Shown: in pieces, positions 47,677 through 56,687 of the stretch
How positions within the stretch are numbered: the first letter of the stretch is position 1
How the letters are laid out: each line of letters opens with the position of its first letter
Assembly (NCBI GenBank): GCA_963818775.1
Contig: CAWFUF010000010.1
Coordinates: 1 to 64,000, forward strand
Direction: 5' to 3'
Source: JAMXLO01 sp963818775
GTDB taxonomy: Bacteria; Pseudomonadota; Alphaproteobacteria; Acetobacterales; Acetobacteraceae
Length of the DNA: 64,000 nucleotides
Made by a program: the position numbers and the translations under genes
The notes under the pieces: generated by a model
Databases searched by the model: none
Told to the model about the DNA's origin: nothing
What the model saw: only the letters and a program-made list of their open reading frames with translations

Positions 47677-49360
47677 GTAACTGGGGCAAAATCGTGGGCG
47701 GTGTCTGAGAAAATGGTTGCGCCGACACGGGACGACTCAATTCAACCTGGATGTGACCACCCCACCGGAGCTGTCTGGTCTGTCGCATGCGGAACTGCTG
47801 CAGCTTGTGGTGAAGCTGCTGGGTGAGGTGGCGGATCTCAAGCGGATGGTCGCCGAGCAACGTGACGAGATTGCGCGGCTGAAAGGCTTGAAGGGCCGTC
47901 CGGCGATCAAGCCGAGCGGGATGGAGCAGGGAACCACGCCGAGGCCGGCGCACCGCGGCAAGCGTCGTGGACGTGGCAAGTCGGCCCCGCGTGTCAGTGT
48001 GGAGCAGCAGACCCTGAAGGCTGCGGCACCGGCTGGATCGCGGTTCAAGGGCTACGCGGATTTCCTGGTGCGGGATCTGGTGCTGAACGCTCGGCTGATC
48101 CGCTATCGCCGCGAACGCTGGGTCACGCCGGCGGGGCACACCATCGTGGCTTCATTGCCGCCCGGTGTCAGAGGTCATTGGGGTGCGGAGTTGCGCCGCT
48201 TCATATTGTTGCAGCACCACCAAGGCCAAGTGACGGTGGAGCGGCTAACCGCGCAATTGCGCGCCGTCGGGATCAGCATCTCGAAGCGCCAAGTGATGCG
48301 TCTGCTGATTGATGGTCAGGACGACTTTCTTGCCGAAAACCGCGACGTGTTGCGGGCCGGCCTGCGTACGGCGGCCTGGATCACGGTGGACGATACCGGC
48401 GCGCGCCACGCCAGACAGAATGGCTTCTGCACCCAGATTGGCAACGACCGCTTCACCTGGTTCGCCACGCGGGCCAGCAAGAGCCGATTGAACTTTCTCG
48501 ATCTCCTGCGCGCCGGACACACCGATTACGTGATCAATGACGCGGCCTTGAGCTACATGCGTGGCCGTTCGCTTGCCGGTCCCGTGATCAGCCAGTTGGC
48601 GGCGCAGCCCCGGGCACACTTCGCCAACCAGCTCGCCTGGCAGGCGCATCTCGACCGCCTCGGCATCAGTGCTCTGCACGTCACTCCAGACCCAGTGCAG
48701 ATCGCGACCGAGGGCGCACTATGGGGCAGCATTCATGCCCACGGCTTCCTGCGCAACACCGTCGTCGTCAGCGATGATGCCGGTCAATTTGACGTTGGCC
48801 GACATGCGCTGTGTTGGATCCACGCAGAGCGATTGGTGCATAAGCTCGACACCTTCACCGAGCTGCACCGCAACGCACAGCAGCGCGTCCGCGGGCTCAT
48901 CTGGTGGTTCTATGCCGATCTGAAGACCTATTGCGCGGCGCCGACAGTCCGACGCCGCGCCGAGATGCGCGCCCGCTTCGATCGCATCTTCTGTCGCCGC
49001 ACTGGTTTTGCCACACTCGATCGCCTGCTGTTGCGGCTGCACGCCAATAAGGCCGAACTGCTCGCCGTCCTCGAGAGGCCGGAAATCCCGCTGCATACCA
49101 ACGGCTCCGAGCGGGACATCCGCTGTCACGTCATCAAGCGCAAGATCAGCGGCGGTACCCACAGCGATGCCGGGCGCGACTGTCGCGACGCCTTCCTCGG
49201 CCTGATGCACACAGCCACCAAACTCGGCATCGCTTTCTGGGATTATCTCGGTGCACGGTTGCGGACCAGCCACTCACCGGTCGTTCCTTACCTCCCAGAC
49301 CTCATCCGTTGCCGCGGACAACCCGTTTAACCTACTCGCCCGCGGTTTTGCCCCAGTTAC
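47677..49360 (+). mobile_element. Complete IS66-type element (single transposase gene) with 8-bp target duplication
   Basis: The left end starts GTAACTGGGGCAAAA at 47677. The right end is its reverse complement ending at 49360 (24-bp ends with two mismatches). The 8-bp sequence GCTGTGGC stands at 47669-47676 and again at 49361-49368. The 8-bp duplication and the DDE transposase fit the IS66 family, in the form with one large gene (ISBst12-like). Length 1,684 bp. The gene and both ends are intact, so it may still move. Confidence 0.93.
47717..49330 (+). CDS. IS66-type transposase (DDE), intact
   Basis: 537 residues counting from TTG 47717. The start is not certain, as an ATG 4 bases upstream is in another frame. 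A coiled-coil leader (LLGEVADLKRMVAEQRDEIA) is followed by SAPRVSVEQQ, then the core: AAWITVDDTGARHARQNGFC (first D), VVSDDAGQFDVGRHALCWIH (second D) and PLHTNGSERDIRCHVIKRKI (E). The C-terminus reads AFWDYLGARLRTS. No breaks. Confidence 0.87.
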   Translation: MRRHGTTQFNLDVTTPPELSGLSHAELLQLVVKLLGEVADLKRMVAEQRDEIARLKGLKGRPAIKPSGMEQGTTPRPAHRGKRRGRGKSAPRVSVEQQTLKAAAPAGSRFKGYADFLVRDLVLNARLIRYRRERWVTPAGHTIVASLPPGVRGHWGAELRRFILLQHHQGQVTVERLTAQLRAVGISISKRQVMRLLIDGQDDFLAENRDVLRAGLRTAAWITVDDTGARHARQNGFCTQIGNDRFTWFATRASKSRLNFLDLLRAGHTDYVINDAALSYMRGRSLAGPVISQLAAQPRAHFANQLAWQAHLDRLGISALHVTPDPVQIATEGALWGSIHAHGFLRNTVVVSDDAGQFDVGRHALCWIHAERLVHKLDTFTELHRNAQQRVRGLIWWFYADLKTYCAAPTVRRRAEMRARFDRIFCRRTGFATLDRLLLRLHANKAELLAVLERPEIPLHTNGSERDIRCHVIKRKISGGTHSDAGRDCRDAFLGLMHTATKLGIAFWDYLGARLRTSHSPVVPYLPDLIRCRGQPV

Positions 49361-49533
49361 GCTGTGGCCTGGGCCGCTCCGCCCTTGGCTCTACCTCTTT
49401 GGGGGGTGCAGGGCTCAAACCCTCGTTCTCGTATGCGCTAGAATTTTCTTCTGGAGCGGATTCATAAGTAGCGAATGCCCGGAAGCGTAGTGGGAGTGTG
49501 GCGCTGAGGGGCAACGTCCTGGTCGGCAAGCGA

Positions 49534-50720
49534 TTATCCGTCGGTTTCTTCTAGCTCGTCGAAATCAAGTTCGAGAGCTTGATACGTATCCCGTATACTC
49601 TTCTCGACATATCCTTCCCCCGATGGTCGCTTCAGCCGGGGGGGCTTGGGGCAACGAAAGTGTCAACGTCCAACCCCAGCACCCGCGCAGCCTTCTTGTT
49701 GACCCGGTTGCTGTCGCAAAAATTCGTGAACATGATGGCCTGACGATGATCGGGCGATAGCCCGTCGGATAGTTGAAGTCGCTCTGGGTTCTGCTCGTCA
49801 AACCCATAGCCGAGGATGTAGACGATACTCGCTTCTCTGATCGCCTTCTGTGCAATGGCCATGAGGCAGGCATTGCTAGTTTTATCCATCGGATCGATGG
49901 TCTTCAGGAGCTTCGAGCCTTCAAAAACCTCATCGAGCAACGCGCGTCTTGCCTCGTCGTGTTGCTGTATCTCCGGGCGAGTGGCATGCGAAGCTGTCTT
50001 GAAGAAGTCTTCGAAACTGACCGTGCGATGCGGCACCCCGTGGCTCTTCCTGATCGTGCCTTAACAATGAATGATCCGCTCCTCGCTAACAAATTCAAAA
50101 ACGTCGGATGGTTGAAAAACTTCCGTCTCCGCCAGTGCGTAGCCGACGGCATTTTCAAAGGATACGTCGTAGTTGAAGGTGATGAACGTAACATTGTTTT
50201 TAAGCAGATCGGTGGAGGTAACGCAGCCCATAATTAGCTTGTGCAATATAAACCGATACCAGTCGTCTTTGTAGCGCGCGTTGTCACCCCCTATCGGGCC
50301 GCTGTACTCCCGGAGTTGGATACGGTTTGCATTCCCTCCCATTCGCAAATATAGCTCCTCACATTCCATGATAACCCAACTAATCAGGAACTTTCCAATG
50401 TCTTGCAGCGACGGGTTCTGGCCTAAAAAATAGTCGATCACCAAGGGGTTCACTTGACGTAACCGCCTCGCCAAATTCTGGCACTCCTCCTTTGCAGCAA
50501 TCCATTGTGATCGAATCTCTCCAGAGGTCGGGGCAGTTGCTTTACGGCGGGCAACGTATTTGGGACGATGTGGGTTGGTCCGATTTGCGGAGTCATTGAA
50601 GACCTCAGCAAGTCTATTCGCAGCACCGATGACCTTCCTTACAAGGTCTTCGCCTGTTGGATACCCGTAGTGCCAGCTTGCCCCGGCGCCGAGGATGAAG
50701 ACGGTCTTGCGCTTAAACAT
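49534..50720 (-). pseudogene. SIR2-like domain protein, nonsense and frameshifted
   Basis: It starts at ATG 50720 (MFKRKTVFILGAGASWHYGY, then PTGEDL). GAGAS is the NAD-site motif of SIR2-like domains. The frame runs to an in-frame TAA at 50061-50063 between IIHC and GTIRKSHG, where a Tyr codon is expected. It then continues in the same frame through MPHRTVSFEDFFKTASHATR and VYILGYGFDEQNPER to about 49635, where another shift leads to the natural-looking end LELDFDELEETDG (TAA 49534-49536). Standalone SIR2-like proteins are often anti-phage NADases. Such a role here is inference. Confidence 0.65.
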
Positions 50721-50761
50721 TCACCACTCCGCTGTCTCGATAGCGGCAGGGCAGCGCCCAA

Positions 50762-51655
50762 TCATAGCATCGCCACCGGTCGCACCGGCGATCCCGTGGC
50801 GCCACGGAATTTCGTCGCCAGCAGGATGAAGCAGAAGCTTCCCACCCCGTCGCGTGCCAGTTCATCCAGCGCCAGGTTCTCGATCAGATATACCCCGGCC
50901 TCGGCGAGAGCGTGTTGGTGCACCGGCATTGAGATGCCGTGGTTCGGATTGGGCAGCACCTCGACCGCCATGTTGTCGCAGCCGATCGCCACGACACCGC
51001 GCTCGATCAACCAGCGTGCGCCGGGCAGATCGATGCCGGGTTCACCCTGAAGATACCGCGTGTTGTCGAGGCCGAAATAGCGTCCCCAGCCGGTGCGGAT
51101 CAGCGCGATGTCGCCTGGCTCCAGCGCCACCTTCGCTCTCTCTTCTGCGCGTGCCAGTTCCGCCGGCGTGACGACCCGGCCGGGGTTCAGATGCTGACCG
51201 CCATCGCATCCCGCTACGTCCAGCAGCACACCGCGGGTGATCATCGGTGGCGCATGCTCGATGCCGAGACGTTCGAGCCCCCAATCGGTCACCGTATCAG
51301 CCGCTGACAGGCCGTTGTACAGCCGATCGCCCTTCGAGAAATGCCCCAACGCGTCGATATGAGTGCCGACATGCGCGGTCATCTCGATGCGCTCCACATT
51401 GGCCCCCGCATCGTTGGTGGCGCCGAGGGCGCGGCGGCGCTTGATCGAGTCACGCCATGACGCCCAGATCGACAGCAGGAACGGCGTCTGGTTCGGCGCC
51501 ATGAACGGTGCGTCCATGCTGATCTCGTGGCTCACGTCATAGACGCGGCCGTCGCGAACCGATTGCAGCGCGGCCAGGCGCTTTTCCACGGTCAGCAGAT
51601 TGCCAGCGCCGATCTGATCCGTCGGCCCCCAACGTGAATGGTCGTGCACCGTCAT
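50762..51655 (-). CDS. Cyclase-family (kynurenine-formamidase-like) hydrolase
   Basis: 298 residues of the cyclase/KynB-like superfamily. The metal site reads TAHVGTHIDALGHFSKG (H-x-x-T-H-x-D-x-x-x-H). VLLDVAGCDGG and LIRTGWGRYF are further family segments, with ISMPVHQHALAEAGVYLIEN at the end. ATG 51655 is chosen because GGAGGAG stands six bases before it. The upstream ATG 51661 directly abuts this site. Cytoplasmic, Mn/Zn-type hydrolase; the substrate is not determined. It lies downstream of mntR but separated by 35 bases, so it may be in the same transcript. Confidence 0.82.
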   Translation of the reverse strand: MTVHDHSRWGPTDQIGAGNLLTVEKRLAALQSVRDGRVYDVSHEISMDAPFMAPNQTPFLLSIWASWRDSIKRRRALGATNDAGANVERIEMTAHVGTHIDALGHFSKGDRLYNGLSAADTVTDWGLERLGIEHAPPMITRGVLLDVAGCDGGQHLNPGRVVTPAELARAEERAKVALEPGDIALIRTGWGRYFGLDNTRYLQGEPGIDLPGARWLIERGVVAIGCDNMAVEVLPNPNHGISMPVHQHALAEAGVYLIENLALDELARDGVGSFCFILLATKFRGATGSPVRPVAML

Positions 51656-51690
51656 GGTCATCTCCTCCGCAGATAGCTGCGTGAGCTACC

Positions 51691-52140
51691 TCAGCCGCGC
51701 CGGCGCAGGAACCGGCCAAATGCCGCCAGGCTGGTGTCCGACACGTGGTGCTCGATGCCCTCGGCGTCCTGCTCCGCTGCCTCGGCCGGCACGCCGACCG
51801 CCAGCAGCAGATCGACCACGATGCGGTGCCGCGCTCGCACCCGTTCCGCGAGCCGCTCCCCGGCCTCAGTCAGGAATACGCCTCGGTACGGCTTGGCCAC
51901 AGCGAGGCCCTCGCGTTTCAGCCGCCCAATCGTCTTGATCGCGGTGGCGTGCGACACGCCAAGGCGACGAGCGATGTCGGTGGGCCGCGCCTCGCCGCCG
52001 TTCGCCAGCAGGTCAGAGATCAGCTCGACATAGTCTTCATGCAGCGCGCCCGACTGAGCGGTGCGCGCCTTGCCGAACCGCCTCGCCTGCGTGGGCTCGG
52101 CCGGCATCTCGGCACGCCGCACAATCGGCGTACTGGCCAC
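51691..52140 (-). CDS. mntR: Manganese transport regulator (DtxR/MntR family)
   Basis: 149 residues. The winged helix reads VELISDLLANGGEARPTDIA, RRLGVSHATAIKTIGRLKRE and FLTEAGERLAERVRARHRIV. The dimer and metal helix part (DAEGIEHHVSDTSLAAFGRF) has the E-x-x-x-H-H-V-S pattern of MntR. It follows mntH by 19 bases in the same operon, the usual arrangement in alphaproteobacteria. In excess Mn it should repress mntH through the palindrome upstream of mntH. Confidence 0.88.
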   Translation of the reverse strand: MASTPIVRRAEMPAEPTQARRFGKARTAQSGALHEDYVELISDLLANGGEARPTDIARRLGVSHATAIKTIGRLKREGLAVAKPYRGVFLTEAGERLAERVRARHRIVVDLLLAVGVPAEAAEQDAEGIEHHVSDTSLAAFGRFLRRRG

Positions 52141-52159
52141 GGCAACTCCTGTGGTGGCG

Positions 52160-53461
52160 TCAGTTCGAACCGAAAAGAGACACCGACACGCCCATGGTCT
52201 GCAAGAGCAGCAGCAGATTGAGCGCCAGCACCATCGTTGCGGCGACCACCGCGATCGCCTGCGTAAGGCGCGAACTGGTAAAGCCGCCCATCACCGTGCG
52301 CCGGCCCGACAGCACCAGGAGTGCGATCATCGGCACTGGCAGCACGAGGCTCAGCACCACCTGACTGAGCACCAGCGCCTGCGTTAAATCGACACCGATG
52401 GCGACGACGATCACCGCCGGAACCATGGTGGCCAACCGACGCACCCATAGCGGAATGCGGAAGCCCACGAAGTCCTGCATGATCGTCTGGCCGGCCATCG
52501 TGCCGACCACCGAACTCGACAGCCCGGATGCCAGCAGAGACGCCATGAACACCGCGGCCGCGCCAACGCCGAGCAGAGGCTTCAGCGTGTGATATGCTGT
52601 CTCGATCGCGGCGACGTCGGCGTGGCCCTCATGGAACACCGAGGCGGCCATTGCCAGCATCGCCATGTTCACCAGTCCGGCGACACTGAGGGCGATCAGC
52701 ACCTCGCGATGCGAATAGCCGATGATGCGGCGGCGCTCGGCGTCGGTGCGCACCGGCACGCGGTCCTGCGTGAGGCTGGAGTGCAGGTAGATCGCGTGCG
52801 GCATCACAGTGGCGCCGATGATGCCGACCGCCAGCACAACGCTGTCGGGGCCGGCAAGCTGCGGCACCACGGTGTGGAAGGCGAAGAGGTGCCAGTTAGG
52901 CGGGGAAACGAACAGCTCGATGACGTAGCAGACGGCAATCACACCGATGAACGCCGCAATGACCATCTCGAGTGGTCGAAAGCCGCGGCCCTGCAGCAGC
53001 AACAGCACGTAGGTCAGCGCAAAGGTGATCAGCAGCCCGGTGAGCAGCGGCAGGCCGAACAGCAGGCTGAGGCCGATGGCGGCGCCGAGTGATTCCGCAA
53101 GATCGGTCGCCATCGCGGCAACCTCGCTGGCGACCCACATGGTGTAGACCAGCGGGCGGGGGAAATGCGCACGGCAGAGCTGTGCGAGGCTGTGGCCGGT
53201 GACGATGCCCAGTTTGGCGGAGAGCGCCTGGAACAGCATGGCCACCAGGTTGGCCAGCAGAACGACCCATAGCAGCAGATAGCCGAACTGCGCGCCGCCC
53301 TGGATGTTGGTGGCGAAGTTGCCGGGGTCCATGTAGGCGATCGAGGCGATCACCGCGGGGCCGGCGAATGGCAGGAACCCGCGCAAGCCGCGCCGCCGCC
53401 CGGCCAGCGCCTCGCGGCCGGCAGCGATTGTGCGATCCGTCAGGCTCAGGCTCTCGCTCAT
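52160..53461 (-). CDS. mntH: Nramp-type manganese transporter
   Basis: 433 residues with eleven predicted helices. The metal-site motif DPGN (YMDPGNFATNIQGGAQFGY) in TM1 and MPHAIYLHSSL in TM6 are those of MntH. It imports Mn(II) with protons. ATG 53461 opens MSESLSLTDRTIAAGREALA. The palindrome at 53499-53514 lies 38 bases upstream. mntR follows as the second gene. Confidence 0.92.
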   Translation of the reverse strand: MSESLSLTDRTIAAGREALAGRRRGLRGFLPFAGPAVIASIAYMDPGNFATNIQGGAQFGYLLLWVVLLANLVAMLFQALSAKLGIVTGHSLAQLCRAHFPRPLVYTMWVASEVAAMATDLAESLGAAIGLSLLFGLPLLTGLLITFALTYVLLLLQGRGFRPLEMVIAAFIGVIAVCYVIELFVSPPNWHLFAFHTVVPQLAGPDSVVLAVGIIGATVMPHAIYLHSSLTQDRVPVRTDAERRRIIGYSHREVLIALSVAGLVNMAMLAMAASVFHEGHADVAAIETAYHTLKPLLGVGAAAVFMASLLASGLSSSVVGTMAGQTIMQDFVGFRIPLWVRRLATMVPAVIVVAIGVDLTQALVLSQVVLSLVLPVPMIALLVLSGRRTVMGGFTSSRLTQAIAVVAATMVLALNLLLLLQTMGVSVSLFGSN

Positions 53462-53498
53462 GCAGCCGCGACCATACTATGAACACACTCCCACAGAA

Positions 53499-53514
53499 TG
53501 TAGCCGAGGCTACA
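53499..53514. promoter_or_regulatory. MntR/DtxR-type operator upstream of mntH
   Basis: TGTAGCC-GA-GGCTACA is a perfect 7-bp inverted repeat, 38 bases before the mntH ATG, the expected place and build of an MntR box. No -35 was identified with certainty. Confidence 0.65.
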
Positions 53515-53814
53515 CTCCGTGCAGTTAGATAGGACGAAAGGGGCGGCCGTCAACACCTGAGAGGCGGTGAAGGAGGCGGAAAATGAGTCTCCCGCGAGGG
53601 GAGGGGAGGACCGGGGTTTACTCCGCGAGCTGCGCATGATCCGTCAGCCGGCAGTGGCCGAGCCGGCGCACCGCAAGCAGCGCATCAGACCTTCGAAGGT
53701 TTCTTCAAGCAGTATGGGGGGCCAGGAGGCGTCCCAGCCCGCCAGAGGGCGTTGGGCTGGTTTCAGCGCAAGTTTGAACAGACACTGAATGAATGGCGGC
53801 GGCAAATCGGCAAG
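53515..53814. other. Intergenic region without a supported gene
   Basis: It includes a G-rich string (CGAGGGGAGGGGAGG at about 53589-53605) reminiscent of the REP-like elements but without the C-rich arm. Confidence 0.3.
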
Positions 53815-54093
53815 TTATTTTCTCCGTAATCGACGAGCATTCGACTTGGCCGTTCGATGCCAGGGATCCAAAATGGCGGTCCAGTCAGGCACTCGCTTCG
53901 ATCGTGATACCACGGACCCGGAACGCGTGGCGGCAGCCATCTTCTCCAGCACCATTCGAGAGTACTCGGCTGGCGAGCACTTCCCGCGCGCCATCATCTG
54001 TCCCCGGCGGCCAATCGTCTCCCAGGAGGCAAATGCCAATTCCAATATCATCATGGGTAACAAAATCGTTTTCCGACGCCGTTGCTTTCTCAT
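53815..54093 (-). CDS. Hypothetical protein with SWETI...AARNARRL pattern
   Basis: About 92 residues from ATG 54093 (MRKQRRRKTILLPMMILELA). Starts at 54054 and 54153 are also open. The core FASWETIGRRGQMMARGKCS, PAEYSRMVLEKMAAATRSGS and the end LDPWHRTAKSNARRLRRK match a small family that I remember from Acetobacteraceae, with no known role. Helical; no signal peptide. Confidence 0.5.
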   Translation of the reverse strand: MRKQRRRKTILLPMMILELAFASWETIGRRGQMMARGKCSPAEYSRMVLEKMAAATRSGSVVSRSKRVPDWTAILDPWHRTAKSNARRLRRK

Positions 54094-54274
54094 CGCTGGT
54101 AGATGGGAGCCAACGCTAGGTGCGGCAAGGTCGGCTGCATCAACCCGATGCACCGCGACACGGGTCCGCCGGACAACCAGGACTTTATACCGGTTTCATT
54201 TTCTCCACGGACGCGCCCAGCGTGGCGTGTCCAATTCGCAGATACTTCATCGAGAATGTAGTTGCGGATCGATC

Positions 54275-54448
54275 ATGCGGAAACTGTTGGCCATCGGCGT
54301 GGTAACGGTTTCGCTTGCCAACTTCGGGACATGCTTGGCGCAAACATGCAGCGCCGCCCCCTTCACGGACACAGCCGCCAGCACAATTCTCCACCACACG
54401 AGCGTTGCACTCAAAGTCACGGAGCAACGGGCAACAATGCAAGACTAA
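54275..54448 (+). CDS. Small secreted protein, 57 residues
   Basis: ATG 54275 opens a signal peptide MRKLLAIGVVTVSLANFGTC with cleavage near CLAQ-T. The mature part is short (TCSAAPFTDTAASTILHHTS) with two Cys in total. It may be truncated, since a neighbouring frame continues with LKPTPNRIAASDLLQ. No family is recognised. Confidence 0.4.
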   Translation: MRKLLAIGVVTVSLANFGTCLAQTCSAAPFTDTAASTILHHTSVALKVTEQRATMQD

Positions 54449-54745
54449 AGCCGACGCCAAACCGCATTGCGGCAAGTGATCTGCTGCAATAGCGCTTTTG
54501 CTGAATCTGTCGCGCCGCCATCGCCTGCGATACATGATGTTGATCCAAAGCCGACTTTCGCTGGCGGCAATCAACTACCAGGGCTGATCCAGCGAGTCTG
54601 CAATGCGCCGGCTACCGTCGAGCAGGTCATTGTAACACCGCCGAAGCCAGAATCGGCCGTGCCCGTGAAGAAGTCACTGTTGGCAGATCGCATGTCCGTC
54701 TCGATTGCGGCAAGCATTCTTCCTTGCGGCGGCGGTGCAAAGTCA

Positions 54746-55300
54746 TCAGGAGGCCTCGCGCGATTTTTGCCCTAGCTCGATCATGTGCAGAATCCAGTCC
54801 CGGCTGGCGCCTTCATCGAAGTGCGATTGCAATAGCAGTCGGCAACTGTGATCCACCAAGTGGCGCAACGTCGTGTCCAAGTCCTGCCGTGCCCCATCGA
54901 CCAGCTTGGCGCGGTCGTCCGCACTTACATCGGGCAACTGCGCAAGCTGGTCGCGGACATATGCTGCACCGCCGTGCTCGACCTGGGCATCAGTAAATAT
55001 TTTGATGATCAGCTGCAAAGTGGGAATCTCGCCGTCGTCGAGACTGCACTGTGCAAGTGCCGGCAGCACCGAGCCTGGTGTCAGACCTTGTTCATAAGAC
55101 GGGTCCTCCTGTGCGTTGACGGCAGGCAGTCCCATCGCGATGCGCTGGAGACAATTCCAACACTGTGGGCTTCTTGGGTCAGCAGCAGCCGACCCTGCGA
55201 GGGCTACCACGACTGCCGCAACGGACGCATGCCTCCTGAACACCCGCCACGGCCCGGTACGACATGCTCGCGATAAAGCTGGCGATGGAAGAAGATGCAT
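54746..55300 (-). CDS. Secreted hypothetical protein, 184 residues
   Basis: The N-terminus MHLLPSPALSRACRTGPWRV is followed by a signal-like hydrophobic stretch (ASVAAVVVALAGSAAADPRS). The mature part is acidic: CWNCLQRIAMGLPAVNAQED, LIIKIFTDAQVEHGGAAYVR, LRHLVDHSCRLLLQSHFDEG. Several Cys residues could form disulfides. It follows another secreted small gene by seven bases (same strand). No known family. Probably periplasmic. Confidence 0.5.
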   Translation of the reverse strand: MHLLPSPALSRACRTGPWRVFRRHASVAAVVVALAGSAAADPRSPQCWNCLQRIAMGLPAVNAQEDPSYEQGLTPGSVLPALAQCSLDDGEIPTLQLIIKIFTDAQVEHGGAAYVRDQLAQLPDVSADDRAKLVDGARQDLDTTLRHLVDHSCRLLLQSHFDEGASRDWILHMIELGQKSREAS

Positions 55301-55307
55301 GGTTGGC

Positions 55308-55472
55308 CTAATAGGTCATCTCCCGGCAAGTCGAAGTGCCATCCACCACTCGCGTGTCAGGCGTAGATACACCCTCCAAGTCTGCCGCACGCGCAACAGA
55401 CAAGGTGAGCACAATTATGGCTGCCAGGATCAATCCCCGGCAACTCGATCCTACCTGCGCCAGCCTTCGCAT
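55308..55472 (-). CDS. Small secreted protein, 54 residues
   Basis: MRRLAQVGSSCRGLILAAII followed by VLTLSVARAADLEG is a clear signal peptide with an ARA-A cleavage site. The mature part is about 25 residues (VSTPDTRVVDGTSTCREMTY). It shares the strand with the secreted protein gene directly downstream. It may be a remnant of a longer protein. Confidence 0.4.
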   Translation of the reverse strand: MRRLAQVGSSCRGLILAAIIVLTLSVARAADLEGVSTPDTRVVDGTSTCREMTY

Positions 55473-55641
55473 CCCGACGTTCAATTTGTCAACGATTGAT
55501 GACCTGCAACGGCGGTTGTCCGGGCCGGTTTCGCTACCCAATCAATAAGCTGTTTTTCGTTCCATCGATCGACCGTCTATACAGTAGTCATGGAGATCGG
55601 GATAGAACCGTCCCTTTCTCCACCGAGATCGGTTCCTTGGA

Positions 55642-56213
55642 ATGAGGCTAAAGGTTATGTTTGGCGTTTTGAGGCATAAGTACGTGCTCACCATGGTCGC
55701 CGGGCTGTCGCTGATCTCGGCAGTGGTTGCAGGACCAGATGGCTAGAGGGATCCGGAATGCGTGACATTCACTTCGTCCAGAACCGAGTTGCTTTGTCGA
55801 TACGAATAGCTCTGCTCATCTGTGGAGCACTGCCATCTTTTGGACGGTTGCGCTGACACGTCGCATCAGGGACAACCCACAGTCCAGGGTCAATCGATGC
55901 AATACATGCTGGCGGACGTCGATCAGGTTCGTGCCTTTGTATATGGAAGCAGCATCCAGGTTGATGCTGAGAAGGTTGCGATAGACTTGCTCTCATGGTC
56001 ACGACGTATGGCTGAACTCTTCCCACCGGGATAAGCGTCCACGGACTATGCGGACATGAGCGTTGAAAGGGTGCGCGGTGCACCTGAGGCGATGAGCCGA
56101 AGTGCGGAGATACTGCTGACAACAGTGCGAACAGGCGGGCTGCTATTGGCGATCAGCTTGCGCAGACTGAGAGGGAGGGTTGTGGCTACTGCCATTTCAG
56201 TGGAACACGCTAG
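55642..56213 (+). pseudogene. Cytochrome c-like secreted protein, broken in several frames
   Basis: A signal-like start (MFGVLRHKYVLTMVAGLSLI) in one frame is followed after a stop and frame change by QYMLADVDQVRAFVYGSSIQ, the DAEKVAIDLLSWSRRMAELF region, then STDYADMSVERVRGAPEAMS. After another shift RRAAIGDQLAQTEREGCGYC plus HFSGTR ends at TAG 56211-56213. The CGYCH at 56181-56195 is a heme-binding C-x-x-C-H motif placed at the C-terminal end, as in class II-type small cytochromes. At least three breaks make it a relic. Confidence 0.55.
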
Positions 56214-56233
56214 GTGGGAGAGAGTGGTTTAGC

Positions 56234-56569
56234 TTAGCGGGTTTGGTCGCTGAGGGGGTTGGGTGGCGGGACCACCACAAAGCTCGGCGAAGGCGCCTGA
56301 CGACATCCCCAATACGGGCGGTGAGGTGATCTGACCACTTTTGTGCCAGGATTGCCTCGGGTGGCAGGCAGGAGCAGCCGCAACGCACCGACCTTCGGGC
56401 CAAACTCCGCCCAGGACAGCGCGTGCAGATCGGCCACACCCGGCTTCAGTGGATTGCCCATCGGTCCGATACCCGGGGCGCTGCCCTCGGCCCAACCCTC
56501 CAGCATCACGCTGAGCGAGATCGCCAGCGGCTTGCCGGCAGGCCAGCCCAATCCATCGGCGCTCGGCAT
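56234..56569 (-). pseudogene. N-terminal fragment of a polysaccharide deacetylase-like protein
   Basis: GKPLAISLSVMLEGWAEGSA, PGIGPMGNPLKPGVADLHAL and SWAEFGPKVGALRLL match the opening of PuuE/polysaccharide deacetylase-type NodB-fold proteins (the ISLSVMLEGW strand, then SWAEYG). After about 60 residues the sequence loses resemblance, and no catalytic D-D/H-H motif follows. Truncated remnant. Confidence 0.5.
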
Positions 56570-56687
56570 GAAAATCCTCCGGTCAGGGGCTGTGGTCGCG
56601 GATTTCGCCGCCAAGTGTGAAGTAGGTCAACGACGGTGACGGTTTTGGCAAGGACGATGGCGGCATCTTGAAGCAGGGGATCGTGTC

